Source of the DNA: Anaerolineales bacterium
GTDB taxonomy: Bacteria; Chloroflexota; Anaerolineae; Anaerolineales; UBA11579
Reading direction: 5' to 3'
Length of the DNA stretch: 64,000 nucleotides
NCBI GenBank assembly: GCA_019637805.1
Contig: JAHBVB010000002.1
Span: forward strand, 513,981-577,980
Below, one piece after another: positions 32,388 to 42,192 of this stretch. The notes under the pieces are model-generated. The model worked only from the letters and a program-made list of their open reading frames with translations. It had not been told where the DNA came from and searched no databases. Numbering within the stretch: position 1 is the stretch's first letter; every line of letters begins with the position of its first letter. Both the position numbers and the translations under genes were made by a program.

Positions 32388-33644
32388 TCAGCCGGCAATC
32401 GGCTCGATCCTCATGCGTTGCAGCACTAGGGCGGCGCTGAGCGCCAGGAGCATGAAAGCCCCTGCGAAATTGAACACAGCTTGCGGCGCAATATTCTGGT
32501 AGACGTATCCGGCCACGATGGGGCCAAGGATAAGCGCCAGGCTGCGTGCTGCTTGGTAGAGCCCCAAGAGGCGGCCGCGGTTTTGCCGCACGCCGAAGCG
32601 GGTGGCCAGCGCCTGGATGCTAGGTTCGCTGATGCCGTACCCGAAGGCTAGCGGGGCGAATAGCGCCGTGGCCAGCAATGGGCCGGCCACAGCGGCCAGA
32701 CCGAAAAAGGTCATGGCCAGCGTGAACTGGCCCAGCAGCAGCAAACGCCGCTCACCGAAGCGCGTCACCAGTGGGCGGATCAATACCAGCTGGGTAAAGA
32801 CCTGCATCAGTCCATTGAAAGTGAACATCAGCCCGATCAGCAGCTGAACTCGTGCGCGGTCCGGGTAGCCGGCAAATAATATATGGTCGGCGTAGAGAGA
32901 GAAGGTCGACGGCAGGCTGGAGAAGGCCATGGAGGCGATGAAGCCGATTGCCAGGATCAGCATCAGTGCCGGCGTGCGCAGGATCTGTCGCCATTCGATC
33001 CTGCCCAGCGGATTGCCCGCCAGGCTGTCAGCGCGTTCATCCGCCGTGAGCGTTTCTTCCAGAGTGAACCAGGTCAGCAGCAGGGTCAATACAGTGATGA
33101 TCGCGGCTCCCCAAAAAGGAGCCACGGCGCCAAACCCGCTCAGGAAACCGCCAAAAGCCGGCCCAAAAATAAAGCCGGCCCCGAAGGCGGCCTGCAACAA
33201 GCCCAAGCCGCGTGCACGTTCTTGTTCGGGCGTCATATCGCTGATATACGCCTGGGCGATGGTGATATTGCCGGCGGTGAAGCCGTCCAGCGTGCGAGCG
33301 ATGAACAGCATCAGCATGCCGCCGGTCAGCGGCAACCCAAGCTGCCAGCTGTCAATCCATTGACCCAGTTGTGCGGAGAGAATGAAAAGGGCGAAGGCGA
33401 TTACCGTGCCGACTTGACTGATCAGCAGGATCGGACGGCGTCCGTACTTGTCGGACAGACGCCCCAGCCACGGGGCAGAGATGAACTGAGCTGCAAAATA
33501 GGCCGAGGCCAACAGCGTTACCTGGAACACGGTGCCGGCAAAGGCGCCTTCGGCGTACAAGGGCAGGATCGGAATGATCACCCCGGCCCCCAAAATGTTC
33601 GTGAAAATGACCAGCAAAATTGGCGTTAGACGTCTGAAGTCCAT
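32388..33644 (-). CDS. MFS transporter (TetA-like drug exporter type)
   Basis: 418 aa with 12 predicted helices. Family marks: the start FRRLTPILLVIFTNILGAGV, the cytoplasmic loop motif A LGRLSDKYGRRPIL, RTLDGFTAGNITIAQAYISD and the second-half repeat. An AGAGG site lies 4 bases before ATG 33644. The substrate cannot be told. It is the first chromosomal gene to the right of the integrated element. Confidence 0.9.
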   Translation of the reverse strand: MDFRRLTPILLVIFTNILGAGVIIPILPLYAEGAFAGTVFQVTLLASAYFAAQFISAPWLGRLSDKYGRRPILLISQVGTVIAFALFILSAQLGQWIDSWQLGLPLTGGMLMLFIARTLDGFTAGNITIAQAYISDMTPEQERARGLGLLQAAFGAGFIFGPAFGGFLSGFGAVAPFWGAAIITVLTLLLTWFTLEETLTADERADSLAGNPLGRIEWRQILRTPALMLILAIGFIASMAFSSLPSTFSLYADHILFAGYPDRARVQLLIGLMFTFNGLMQVFTQLVLIRPLVTRFGERRLLLLGQFTLAMTFFGLAAVAGPLLATALFAPLAFGYGISEPSIQALATRFGVRQNRGRLLGLYQAARSLALILGPIVAGYVYQNIAPQAVFNFAGAFMLLALSAALVLQRMRIEPIAG

Positions 33645-33669
33645 GCAACCTCTGATGATTGAATTGGAG

Positions 33670-36483
33670 CTAAGCCCCCAGCCAACGGGCGGCCGCGGCC
33701 GGCAAGTCGGCCAGCCGGCCGCGGCGCAGCGTACATTGTGGCAGGGAGTCGATGAACAGCTGCCCGTAAGTCTTGGTTAGGATGCGGCGGTCAAAGACCG
33801 CCACTACGCCGCGGTCCGCCTGGGTGCGGATCAGGCGACCGAAGCCCTGGCGGAAGCGCAGGATCGCTTCGGGCACCTGATATTCATAGAAGGGCGATTC
33901 GAAGGTCTCTGAGCGCGCCGCCACCAGCGGGTCACTGGGCACGTCGAAAGGCAGGCGCACCAGAGCCAGCACGCTGAGTGCCTCGCCCGGGATGTCCACG
34001 CCTTCCCAAAAGGCGCGCGTGCCCAGCAAGATGCCGCCCTGGCCAGCGTGGCTGGCCTTGAAGTTTTCCAGCAGCGCGTGGGGTGAAGCGCCCTCGCCCT
34101 GCTCGTAAACCTGAATACCGGCCTGGGCCAGCGGGCCGACGATGGCCTGCGAGGTGCGCCGCAGCTGCTCGTACGAAGTGAACAGGGCCAGGGTGCGCCC
34201 GTTGGCGGCCTTGACCAACTGGATCAGGCCGCGCTCTACGGCGTTCTGATAGGCGCCGCGTTCAGCCGGTTCGGGAATGTCATCTACCAAATAGAGCAGG
34301 GCGGCGCTCTCGTAGTCAAACGGCGAGCCGAGGGCCAGCTCATCGGCGTCTTCGGCGTTCAGGCGGCGTTTGATGTAGTCGAACTCGCCGCCGGCGGTCA
34401 GCGTGGCAGAGGTCAGCACCACGCTGGCTTTCTTATGCCAGATGTGCTCCTCCATCAAGTCGCCTACTTGCAGCGGGGCTGCCTGCAAGGTCAGCTGGTG
34501 CTGGCGCTGCGGGTTGATCTCCACCCAGTACACCATGCTTTCCTGCGGTTCAAATACCAGGCCCTGGACTTGCTTCTTGAGTTCCACCAGGGCGCGGTAA
34601 GACTGGTTGATGTTGCTGGTCAGGTCTTCCAGCTCTTCTTCGTCTGCCGTGGCCCCGATCTCTTTCAGGGTGCGGTTGATCTGTTCCAGATCGCCCAGCA
34701 GCGGGTCCAGCAGATTGAGCGTGTTGTCCCAGGCGCGTTCCACCATGATCCAGGCGGGCTGGGCTCGGGTAGCTTCCACAATGCGTTCCTGGTGGGCGTA
34801 ATTGCCCAGCGCCTGGCCTTCACGCTGCTCCTGCAAAAATTCGACGATCGAGGCAAAAAGGGCGGTGAGTTGGTTCTGGAATTGGATCGCCTTGGTGGTG
34901 GCATCTTCCACCAGGGCCGTCAGCGCCCCATAGTGGCTGGGCTGCAATTGTGTTTGGGCCACCACCAGCATGCGCCCCAGCTGGCCGGAGCGGCTGCCGC
35001 CCAGTTCGCGCAGCAGACGCTCAATTTCCGGCTGGGTTAGGCGATAGCTCAGCGCCCCGGTGGTGGCGGCTTCAATGTGATGCGCCTCGTCCACGATCAG
35101 GCGGTCGTAATCCGGCAGCACGCGGCTGCCGGTGGCCACGTCGGCTAGCAGCAGGGCGTGGTTGACGATCAGGATATGGGCAGCCTGGGCTGCCTGGTGG
35201 GCCCGGTGGAAGGGGCAGATGCCGCCCATGCGGCGTACACAGGTGTCACCGCCGCAGTTCTCATCGGCAGCGGAGATGCGCGTCCACACGGCGCGTTCGG
35301 CCGGGCCGGTTAGGTTGATCTCGCTGCGGTCGCCGCTGTGCGTCTCTTGCAGCCAGACCATCACTTTGGCGAGCACCCGCAGCTCTTCGGCGCTTTCCGG
35401 CCCGCGGCGGCGCAAGGCCACCAGACGCCGCGGGCAGAGGTAATTGTTGCGGCCTTTCAGTACCGCGGCTCGCAGCGGCTGTTCAAGGGATTTTTGCAAT
35501 TCCGGCAGATCTTTGTGGATCAACTGATCTTGCAAGTTGATCGTATTGGTCGAGATGACCACGCGCTGGTCGTTCTTTTGCGCCCACAGAGCTGCAGGAA
35601 GGGTGTAGGCGATCGATTTGCCCGTGCCGGTGCCCGCCTCCACCAGCAGGTGCCGGCCTTGGCCCAGGGCTTCGCTCACCGCCCGCGCCATTTCCACTTG
35701 TTGGCTGCGGTGCTCGAAGGCGCCGAACTGCCGAGAGAACGGGCCGCCGTGCTGCAGCATGGCGGCGACTTCTTCGCTGTCCAGCGGTTGGGCCTCATCG
35801 GGGTCGGCGCGGCGGCCGGTGCTGGCGGGCGGCGGAGTGGTGAATAGCGGGCCATTGGAGATCAACGTGGAGCGGCCAGCGGCCGCCAGCTCATCGGCGC
35901 GCAGGCGCAGCGCCTGGCGAAAAGCGAATTCGCCGCGCCAGGCATGCTCATCGCCCAGCTGGGCGATTTCGGCCAGCAGTTCGATGGGCATTTCCAGCAT
36001 GCGCTCGAAAAGTTTTTGGTGGACCGCCTGGGTGACGCGTGCATCGTCCAGGGCGCGGTGCGTGGCTGGCAGCAGAATGCCAAGCTGCTGGCCCAAGGCG
36101 CCCAGGTTGTAGCGCCCGGCGCCGGGCATCATCACTGCCGCCATGTCAAAGGTATCTACCGATTCGTTGAATTGAAATAACCCGTGGCGGCGCAGGAACG
36201 AGAGATCAAAGGCGATCCGCTGACCGAGGATGGGGGCGTCACCCACGAATTCGGCAAGCTTGGGTAGCACCTGGCGCAGCGCAGGGGCGCCTTGCACCAT
36301 GCTGTCTGTGATGCCGGTTAGCTGGGAAATAAAGGGCGGGATGCGCCGCCCGGGGTTGATCAGGCTGGACCATTCATCCTGAACGCGCGGGCCATCGAAG
36401 CGGACGGCTCCAATTTCGATGATGGCGTCTTTTTCCGGGTCCAGTCCGGTGGTTTCAAGATCGAGGGCAACGATGACCGGCAT
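33670..36483 (-). CDS. DnaQ-type exonuclease fused to DinG-like helicase
   Basis: 937 aa. Residues 1-170: DEDD exonuclease with Asp8/Glu10 in VALDLETTGLD and a later HRALDDARVT. Then the XPD/DinG-like helicase: Walker A EAGTGTGKS, DEAH box VDEAHHIEA, and four Cys suited to a 4Fe-4S cluster (YLCPRRL, ENCGGDTC and GICPFHR). The C terminus has FRQGFGRLIRTQADRG (motif VI). This fused form resembles the Firmicutes DinG. Likely acts in DNA repair or R-loop removal. TACAAT ends 7 bases before ATG. Confidence 0.93.
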   Translation of the reverse strand: MPVIVALDLETTGLDPEKDAIIEIGAVRFDGPRVQDEWSSLINPGRRIPPFISQLTGITDSMVQGAPALRQVLPKLAEFVGDAPILGQRIAFDLSFLRRHGLFQFNESVDTFDMAAVMMPGAGRYNLGALGQQLGILLPATHRALDDARVTQAVHQKLFERMLEMPIELLAEIAQLGDEHAWRGEFAFRQALRLRADELAAAGRSTLISNGPLFTTPPPASTGRRADPDEAQPLDSEEVAAMLQHGGPFSRQFGAFEHRSQQVEMARAVSEALGQGRHLLVEAGTGTGKSIAYTLPAALWAQKNDQRVVISTNTINLQDQLIHKDLPELQKSLEQPLRAAVLKGRNNYLCPRRLVALRRRGPESAEELRVLAKVMVWLQETHSGDRSEINLTGPAERAVWTRISAADENCGGDTCVRRMGGICPFHRAHQAAQAAHILIVNHALLLADVATGSRVLPDYDRLIVDEAHHIEAATTGALSYRLTQPEIERLLRELGGSRSGQLGRMLVVAQTQLQPSHYGALTALVEDATTKAIQFQNQLTALFASIVEFLQEQREGQALGNYAHQERIVEATRAQPAWIMVERAWDNTLNLLDPLLGDLEQINRTLKEIGATADEEELEDLTSNINQSYRALVELKKQVQGLVFEPQESMVYWVEINPQRQHQLTLQAAPLQVGDLMEEHIWHKKASVVLTSATLTAGGEFDYIKRRLNAEDADELALGSPFDYESAALLYLVDDIPEPAERGAYQNAVERGLIQLVKAANGRTLALFTSYEQLRRTSQAIVGPLAQAGIQVYEQGEGASPHALLENFKASHAGQGGILLGTRAFWEGVDIPGEALSVLALVRLPFDVPSDPLVAARSETFESPFYEYQVPEAILRFRQGFGRLIRTQADRGVVAVFDRRILTKTYGQLFIDSLPQCTLRRGRLADLPAAAARWLGA

Positions 36484-36598
36484 ACAGTGAATTGTAACAT
36501 CTGTTCTATTATTGGATTTGAAACACGCACGAAAAACTGGTGGATGACAGGAAAATGCCGAGTGCTATATAATGCGCCTGTTCCCCAAAGGACCTCCC

Positions 36599-38569
36599 TT
36601 GAAAGACCCCATAGAAAAACGTATAGCCCAAATCGCCAAACAAGACGACCATATCGAGTATCGGCCCACGGGCGGGAAGCCCCGCCGCACCTGGGTGGAC
36701 TGGTTTATCGGCCGGCCCTTGGCCTCGGCAGATGCTCCGCATCAAACCATCAATAAGTCGGTGGGGCTGGCCGTGTTTGCTTCCGACGCACTCTCCTCCA
36801 CGGCCTATGCCACCCAGGAGATCCTGGTGGTGCTGGCCCTGGCCAGTGCAGCCGCCTTCAGCATTTCGCTGCCGCTGTCGCTGGCGATTGTGCTGCTTTT
36901 GGGCATTGTGACCCTGTCTTATCGCCAGACCATCCATGCCTACCCAGATGGTGGGGGCGCCTATATTGTGGCGCGTGAGAACCTGGGCGTCCTCCCTTCA
37001 CTGCTGGCTGGGGCTTCGCTGATGGTGGACTATGTGCTCACCGTGGCCGTGTCCTCCTCTGCGGGGGTGGCCCAGCTGACCTCGGCATTCCCGCAGCTGC
37101 ACGGCCGCCAGGTGGAAGTCGCCCTCGTATTGATCACTCTGATCACCTTGATCAACCTGCGCGGGGTGCGCGAGTCGGGTTCGCTGCTTGCGGTGCCTTC
37201 CTTCCTTTTTATTGCGCTCTCCGTACTGACGATTGGCGTGGGTCTTTTTAAGGCTCTGACCCACTCGTTGGGGACGCTGGCGGAACCTCCGCCGCTGGAG
37301 ATGATCGGGGCAGCCACGGGGTTAACCACCTTCCTGGTCCTGCGCGCTTTCGCCAGCGGCACCACGGCCTTGACGGGCATCGAAGCCATCTCCAACGGGG
37401 TGACGGCTTTCAAAGAGCCTCGCAGCAAGAATGCCGGCACCACCCTGGTATGGATGTCGATCATTCTGGGGACGCTGTTCCTGGGAATCACATTCCTGGC
37501 GCACGAAATCGGCGCCGTGCCTTCCGAGTTCGAAACCGTCGTCTCGCAGATTGCCCGCACGGTCTTCGAGGGCCGCGGCTGGCTGTACTACAGCGTTGTG
37601 GGCGCCACCACGCTGATCTTGGCCCTGGCGGCCAACACAGCCTTTGCGGGCTTCCCGCGTCTGGGTGCACTGATTGCCGAAGACGGCTATCTGCCGCGCC
37701 AGTTGACTTTTCGCGGCAGCCGTCTGGTGTACTCCTACGGCATTATTGCCCTGGCTGTGATGGCCGGGGTGCTCATCGTGCTATTCAATGCGCGCGTCAC
37801 TGGGCTGATCCCCCTGTATGCCATCGGCGTCTTTCTCTCTTTCACGCTCTCGCAGGCCGGCTTGGCGCGCCATTGGTGGCGCTCCGGCCGGCAGCTCGCT
37901 AAAGGCGGACATAAAGCCAAAGCGGAGGACGAAATCATCCCCTATGACCGCCATTGGGCGGTCAAGATGGTCTTCAACGCCTTTGGTTCGGTGTGCACTT
38001 TTGGAGTCATGGTGATTTTGATGGTTACCAAGTTCCAGGAAGGGGCTTGGATCGTGGTGGTGGCCTTGCCCGTGATCATGGTCCTGTTCCAAACCGTCAA
38101 CGACCATTACGATGATCTGGCGCGTCACTTAACCCTAAAGCGTTATAAACCACCCAAGTCGATTCGCCGGCAGAGGGTGATCGTGCCCATCTCCGGAGTG
38201 CATCGCGGCACCTTGGCAGCGCTTAACTACGCCAAGTCGCTGAGCGATGATGTGGTCGCCGTGCACGTCTCCACCAATCCGCAGAAAGCCGAAGAACTGA
38301 TGCTGAAGTGGCAGAAGTGGGCTGAAGATGTGGACTTGGTCATCCTCGGTTCCGCTTACCGCCTGCTCTACGAGCCTTTGTTGCGCTATGTGAAGACAGT
38401 GGCAGCCGAGTCTGCTGAGGACGAAGTGGTCACCGTGGTGGTGCCGGAGTTCATCCCGCGCATTTGGTGGCACGGCTATCTGCATGCCCGGGCGGCCAAT
38501 GCCCTGCGCATGCGCCTGCTGTTCACCCCCAAAGTGGTGATTGTCGAAGTACCCTACATCATCGACTAG
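36599..38569 (+). CDS. KimA-type potassium transporter (APC family)
   Basis: 656 aa from TTG 36599 with AAAGGA upstream; the ATG at 36572 lies inside the TATAAT box and is unlikely. The core matches Bacillus KimA closely by eye (FASDALSSTAYATQEIL, YPDGGGAYIVARENLG, LTGIEAISNGVTAFKEP, LAANTAFAGFPRLG), with 12 helices and a C-terminal Usp-like cytoplasmic domain. KimA imports K+ and in Bacillus is controlled by c-di-AMP; no ydaO riboswitch is visible in the short upstream region. Confidence 0.88.
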   Translation: MKDPIEKRIAQIAKQDDHIEYRPTGGKPRRTWVDWFIGRPLASADAPHQTINKSVGLAVFASDALSSTAYATQEILVVLALASAAAFSISLPLSLAIVLLLGIVTLSYRQTIHAYPDGGGAYIVARENLGVLPSLLAGASLMVDYVLTVAVSSSAGVAQLTSAFPQLHGRQVEVALVLITLITLINLRGVRESGSLLAVPSFLFIALSVLTIGVGLFKALTHSLGTLAEPPPLEMIGAATGLTTFLVLRAFASGTTALTGIEAISNGVTAFKEPRSKNAGTTLVWMSIILGTLFLGITFLAHEIGAVPSEFETVVSQIARTVFEGRGWLYYSVVGATTLILALAANTAFAGFPRLGALIAEDGYLPRQLTFRGSRLVYSYGIIALAVMAGVLIVLFNARVTGLIPLYAIGVFLSFTLSQAGLARHWWRSGRQLAKGGHKAKAEDEIIPYDRHWAVKMVFNAFGSVCTFGVMVILMVTKFQEGAWIVVVALPVIMVLFQTVNDHYDDLARHLTLKRYKPPKSIRRQRVIVPISGVHRGTLAALNYAKSLSDDVVAVHVSTNPQKAEELMLKWQKWAEDVDLVILGSAYRLLYEPLLRYVKTVAAESAEDEVVTVVVPEFIPRIWWHGYLHARAANALRMRLLFTPKVVIVEVPYIID

Positions 38570-38571
38570 AG

Positions 38572-38604
38572 AAAAAGAGCGGTGCGTTTCGCACCGCTCT
38601 TTTT
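38572..38604. terminator. Bidirectional terminator
   Basis: Stem AAAAAGAGCGGTGCG / CGCACCGCTCTTTTT with a three-base loop, between convergent kimA-like and M20 genes. Confidence 0.92.
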
Positions 38605-38608
38605 GTAG

Positions 38609-39970
38609 CTAGCTTTGAGCAAACTGCTGCACCACTCGGGCCACATGCTTGGTGGTTTTCAGGTACAGGTCCTCACGGATGTTCTCGTTTGGGGCGTGCA
38701 CCTGGCCGCCTGGGTAGCCCATGCCCGCCGCGGCCACAGGCAGCTTGAGGTGGTGGATAAAGGCATGGTTGGGGCCAGAGGCCCCTGACATGGGCACAAT
38801 TTGCTGCGGCCAGCCGTACACCCCTTCAGCAGCGTTGGCCACCAATTGAATGAATGGATCACGAGGGTCGACCCGGCCGGGGGCTTCCCCGCCCAGGTAG
38901 TTGATCTTGACGTCCTCAAAGCCTTGCGCGTCCAAATGGGCGCGCAGGTTCTTGAGCACTTCTTCAGGCGTTTGGTTGGGCACCAGGCGGAAGTCCACCT
39001 TGGCCGAGGCCTTGGCAGGCAGCACGGTTTTGCTGCCTTCGCCCTGGTAGCCGGCGGTCAGACCGCAGATGGTGCAGGTAGGCTCCATCGTCTCTTGAAG
39101 CAGCAGTTCCGGCTGGCTGTTGGTGCCGCGCAGGAATTCTTTGACCCCATAACGCTGGCGATACTCGTCGCCCAGGTAGGGGCGGGCCGCGGCCAGTTGG
39201 CGGTCCAGCTCCGTGGGCGGCAGCACGTTGTCGTAGTGGCCCGGGATGAGGATGCGTTCATCCTGGTCTTTGAGAGTGGACAGCGCCCAAACCAGCCGCC
39301 AGGCGGCATTGGGGAAGATGGAGCCGCCCAAGCCGGAGTGTACATCCTGGCTGAGCAGTTCGACCTCCAGCTGCACATAGCAGATGCCGCGCATACCCAG
39401 GATCTGCATGGGTTTGTCGTCCGGGTCTACATAGCCGAACTCCCAGATGCAGGCGTCCGCCGCCAGCTTGTCGGCATGCTGCTCAATGAAACCGGGCAGG
39501 TGCACGCTGCTGATCTCTTCTTCGCCTTCCACCACGAACTTGATGTTGCAGGGCAGCTCATCGGTCTGGGCCAGCAGCGCGTCCAGGGCGAACAGGCGGC
39601 TGACGAAGTGCCCCTTGTCGTCGCTGACGCCGCGGGCGTAGACCTTGCCGTCGCGGCGCGTGGCTTCAAAAGGCGGCGAGTCCCACAGTTCCAGCGGCTC
39701 GGCGGGCTGCACGTCGTAATGGTTGTAGAAGAGCAGCGTCTTGTCGGTTTTGCCTTTGCGTTCGGCATACACCACCGGCGCGCCGCCAGAAGGCATGATC
39801 TCGGTCTGGAAGCCGCGGGCTTGCAGCATCTGGGCCACCAGTTCAGCGCATTCGTCTAAATTCAGGTTCTGGGCGGCAATGCTGGGTACTGCGCACAGCT
39901 TGGCCAGTTCATCCAGGCTGGCATCCAGGTTACGTTCAATATAGTCATCGATGGCGTTGTAATCGCTCAT
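38609..39970 (-). CDS. M20-family dipeptidase/metallopeptidase
   Basis: 453 aa. Metal and catalytic sites of the M20 family: His84 and Asp86 (YNHYDVQPAE), the DD pair at 117-118 (ARGVSDDKGH), Glu150-Glu151 (EGEEEISS), and a late His in the C-terminal half. The inserted dimerisation domain is present around 190-330. Expected to cleave dipeptides or related amide substrates with two zinc ions. AAGGAA precedes the ATG. Starts a run of four minus-strand genes further upstream. Confidence 0.9.
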   Translation of the reverse strand: MSDYNAIDDYIERNLDASLDELAKLCAVPSIAAQNLNLDECAELVAQMLQARGFQTEIMPSGGAPVVYAERKGKTDKTLLFYNHYDVQPAEPLELWDSPPFEATRRDGKVYARGVSDDKGHFVSRLFALDALLAQTDELPCNIKFVVEGEEEISSVHLPGFIEQHADKLAADACIWEFGYVDPDDKPMQILGMRGICYVQLEVELLSQDVHSGLGGSIFPNAAWRLVWALSTLKDQDERILIPGHYDNVLPPTELDRQLAAARPYLGDEYRQRYGVKEFLRGTNSQPELLLQETMEPTCTICGLTAGYQGEGSKTVLPAKASAKVDFRLVPNQTPEEVLKNLRAHLDAQGFEDVKINYLGGEAPGRVDPRDPFIQLVANAAEGVYGWPQQIVPMSGASGPNHAFIHHLKLPVAAAGMGYPGGQVHAPNENIREDLYLKTTKHVARVVQQFAQS

Positions 39971-39980
39971 AACCGTTTCC

Positions 39981-40529
39981 TTAGTTTAGCCAATTGGGCA
40001 GGTTCAATAGCCCATTGCCCAGCAGGGCAACGAACCCCATGCGAATCACTTTGCCGGGCCAGCACCAGGCCAGAAATTTCCAGATCGGCATTTTTAGCGC
40101 GCCTGCGGCCACGCCGCCCAGGTCGAAGATCGGGTTGGGCAGGGCGGCCAGCAGGAAGATGGTCAGACCACCGTAATTCTCCATCCAGCCGGTCAGCCGG
40201 CGGGAAGTGGGGTTGTCTGGAATGATCGCCTGACCGGAGTAGCCGGCCAGGTAACCAGAAAGCTCGCCCAGCGCCGCGCCGCTGCCCGCCGCCAGGCCCA
40301 GGCCCAGCGGCGAGAGGTGCGCGCCCATGGCCATGACGATCAGAAAGGCCGGTGTGGGCAGCACGATGGTGGCGTTGGCCAGCAGGCAGAGCAGGAAGAT
40401 GCCCAGGTACCCGTAGCCTTGCAAGTTTTCCAAGCGTTCCTGGGGGATAAAGGCAATCGCTACGCTAAGCGCAGCGACCACCACAAGAATAAGAACGCGC
40501 TGGAGGGTCCAGCCGTCCTTGGTCTCCAA
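39981..40529 (-). CDS. VTT/DedA-like membrane protein
   Basis: 182 aa from a TTG start with AGGAG upstream. Five or so helices; the family region includes NATIVLPTPAFLIVMAMG, GAALGELSGYLAGYSG and NYGGLTIFLLAALPNPIFDL. VTT-domain (SNARE-associated) proteins are thought to scramble or transport phospholipids. It begins 3 bp after the cyclophilin stop, so the two are co-transcribed. Confidence 0.85.
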   Translation of the reverse strand: METKDGWTLQRVLILVVVAALSVAIAFIPQERLENLQGYGYLGIFLLCLLANATIVLPTPAFLIVMAMGAHLSPLGLGLAAGSGAALGELSGYLAGYSGQAIIPDNPTSRRLTGWMENYGGLTIFLLAALPNPIFDLGGVAAGALKMPIWKFLAWCWPGKVIRMGFVALLGNGLLNLPNWLN

Positions 40530-40532
40530 AAT

Positions 40533-41042
<510 letters not shown>

Positions 41043-41047
41043 AGTGC

Positions 41048-41701
41048 TTATCCTTTCGGCGAGTGGGTTTGGTATTCACGTACCTTGGCCTGAATACGGG
41101 CCATGAATACGTCCATGGCGACTTGATTGTAGCCGCCTTCGGGAATGATCAGGTCGGCGTAACGTTTGGAAGGCTCTACAAATTCCAGGTGCATGGGGCG
41201 TACCGTGGCCTGGTATTGCTTGATGACCGATTCGGTGGTGCGGCCGCGCTCTTCAATATCACGCTGCAAACGGCGGATGAAGCGGATGTCGGCGTCCGTA
41301 TCCACAAACAGCTTGAGGTCGCATAACTCGCGCATGTTCGGGTCGGTGAAGAGCAGGATACCCTCCACCAGAATGATGGGGCGCGGGTCCAGTCGCTGGG
41401 TTTCCGGCTTGCGCCTATGAGTAGTGAAGTCGTAGGACGGGACTTCTATGGAATTACCGGCGCGCAATTGGGTGACATGCTCGACCATCATCTCGGTTTC
41501 CAGTGAATTGGGATGGTCGAAGTTGATTGCTGCGCGTTGGGTAGGGGGCAGGTCACCCAGGTCTTTGTAGTACGAATCGTGTTGGATGTAGGCCACCAAT
41601 TCCGGGCCGGCGCGCTGCAAGATGCTTTGTGAAACCGTGCTTTTGCCGGAACCGCTGCCGCCAGCAATGCCGATGACGAGGGGAGTGGGAGCGGCGGACA
41701 T
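41048..41701 (-). CDS. udk: Uridine kinase
   Basis: 217 aa. P-loop GGSGSGKS (14-21), the substrate region [24 protein letters not shown] and [14 protein letters not shown], and the lid [15 protein letters not shown]. Phosphorylates uridine and cytidine in pyrimidine salvage. TATAAT on the minus strand ends 6 bases before ATG (leaderless), and an equivalent box for the divergent gene sits 30 bp away. Confidence 0.95.
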   Translation of the reverse strand: MSAAPTPLVIGIAGGSGSGKSTVSQSILQRAGPELVAYIQHDSYYKDLGDLPPTQRAAINFDHPNSLETEMMVEHVTQLRAGNSIEVPSYDFTTHRRKPETQRLDPRPIILVEGILLFTDPNMRELCDLKLFVDTDADIRFIRRLQRDIEERGRTTESVIKQYQATVRPMHLEFVEPSKRYADLIIPEGGYNQVAMDVFMARIQAKVREYQTHSPKG

Positions 41702-41754
41702 GCCGCCATTATAAAGGATGCCCGCGGCGGGACTGGCCTGTATAATCGGTCGCG

Positions 41755-41988
41755 ATGCCCAGTTACGACCGTGAAGTCTACAGCCGGGAGTTTGCTCGCC
41801 TGCTGAACCGAGCGCTAAAGCAGGGTGGCGGCGATGCAGGCCAGGCCCTGGCCTGGCTGGAGGGCAAATACCATTTGCCGCTGGTGCTGTTCTTCAGCGC
41901 CCATCGCATGGAACTGAGCGATGCCTATCTGGATGTGCGTGAACACATCTTGAAACGCATGGAAGAAGTTAAAAAGAAAAGCCAGTGA
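41755..41988 (+). CDS. Small helical protein, unknown
   Basis: 77 aa, TATAAT ends 8 bases before ATG. Largely helical, with YDREVYSREFARLLNRALKQ at the N terminus and a Lys-rich end. No family recognised. Divergent from udk. Confidence 0.7.
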   Translation: MPSYDREVYSREFARLLNRALKQGGGDAGQALAWLEGKYHLPLVLFFSAHRMELSDAYLDVREHILKRMEEVKKKSQ

Positions 41989-42007
41989 GAACCGGCTTCG
42001 TGTGTGG

Positions 42008-42080
42008 AGCCACCGATGGGACTCGAACCCATGACCCGTCGCTTACGAAGCGACTGCTCTGCCAACTGAGCTACGGTGGC
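42008..42080 (-). tRNA. tRNA-Thr (anticodon CGT)
   Basis: Cloverleaf on the minus strand: acceptor GCCACCG/CGGTGGC, D arm AGCTCAGTTGGCAGAGC, anticodon arm GTCGC-TTCGTAA-GCGAC with anticodon CGT, T arm with GGTTCGAGTCC. CCA not encoded. Sits 20 bp downstream of a convergent gene. Confidence 0.95.
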
Positions 42081-42192
42081 TGGCACGCCTGACGCATAAT
42101 GTGAGGCGTGAGGCGAGATTATAACTGTTGGACATGTATGCTACAAGAGAGCGATCCAGCCAGGAACTCATTAGGCTCCGAGAGACACCGCA

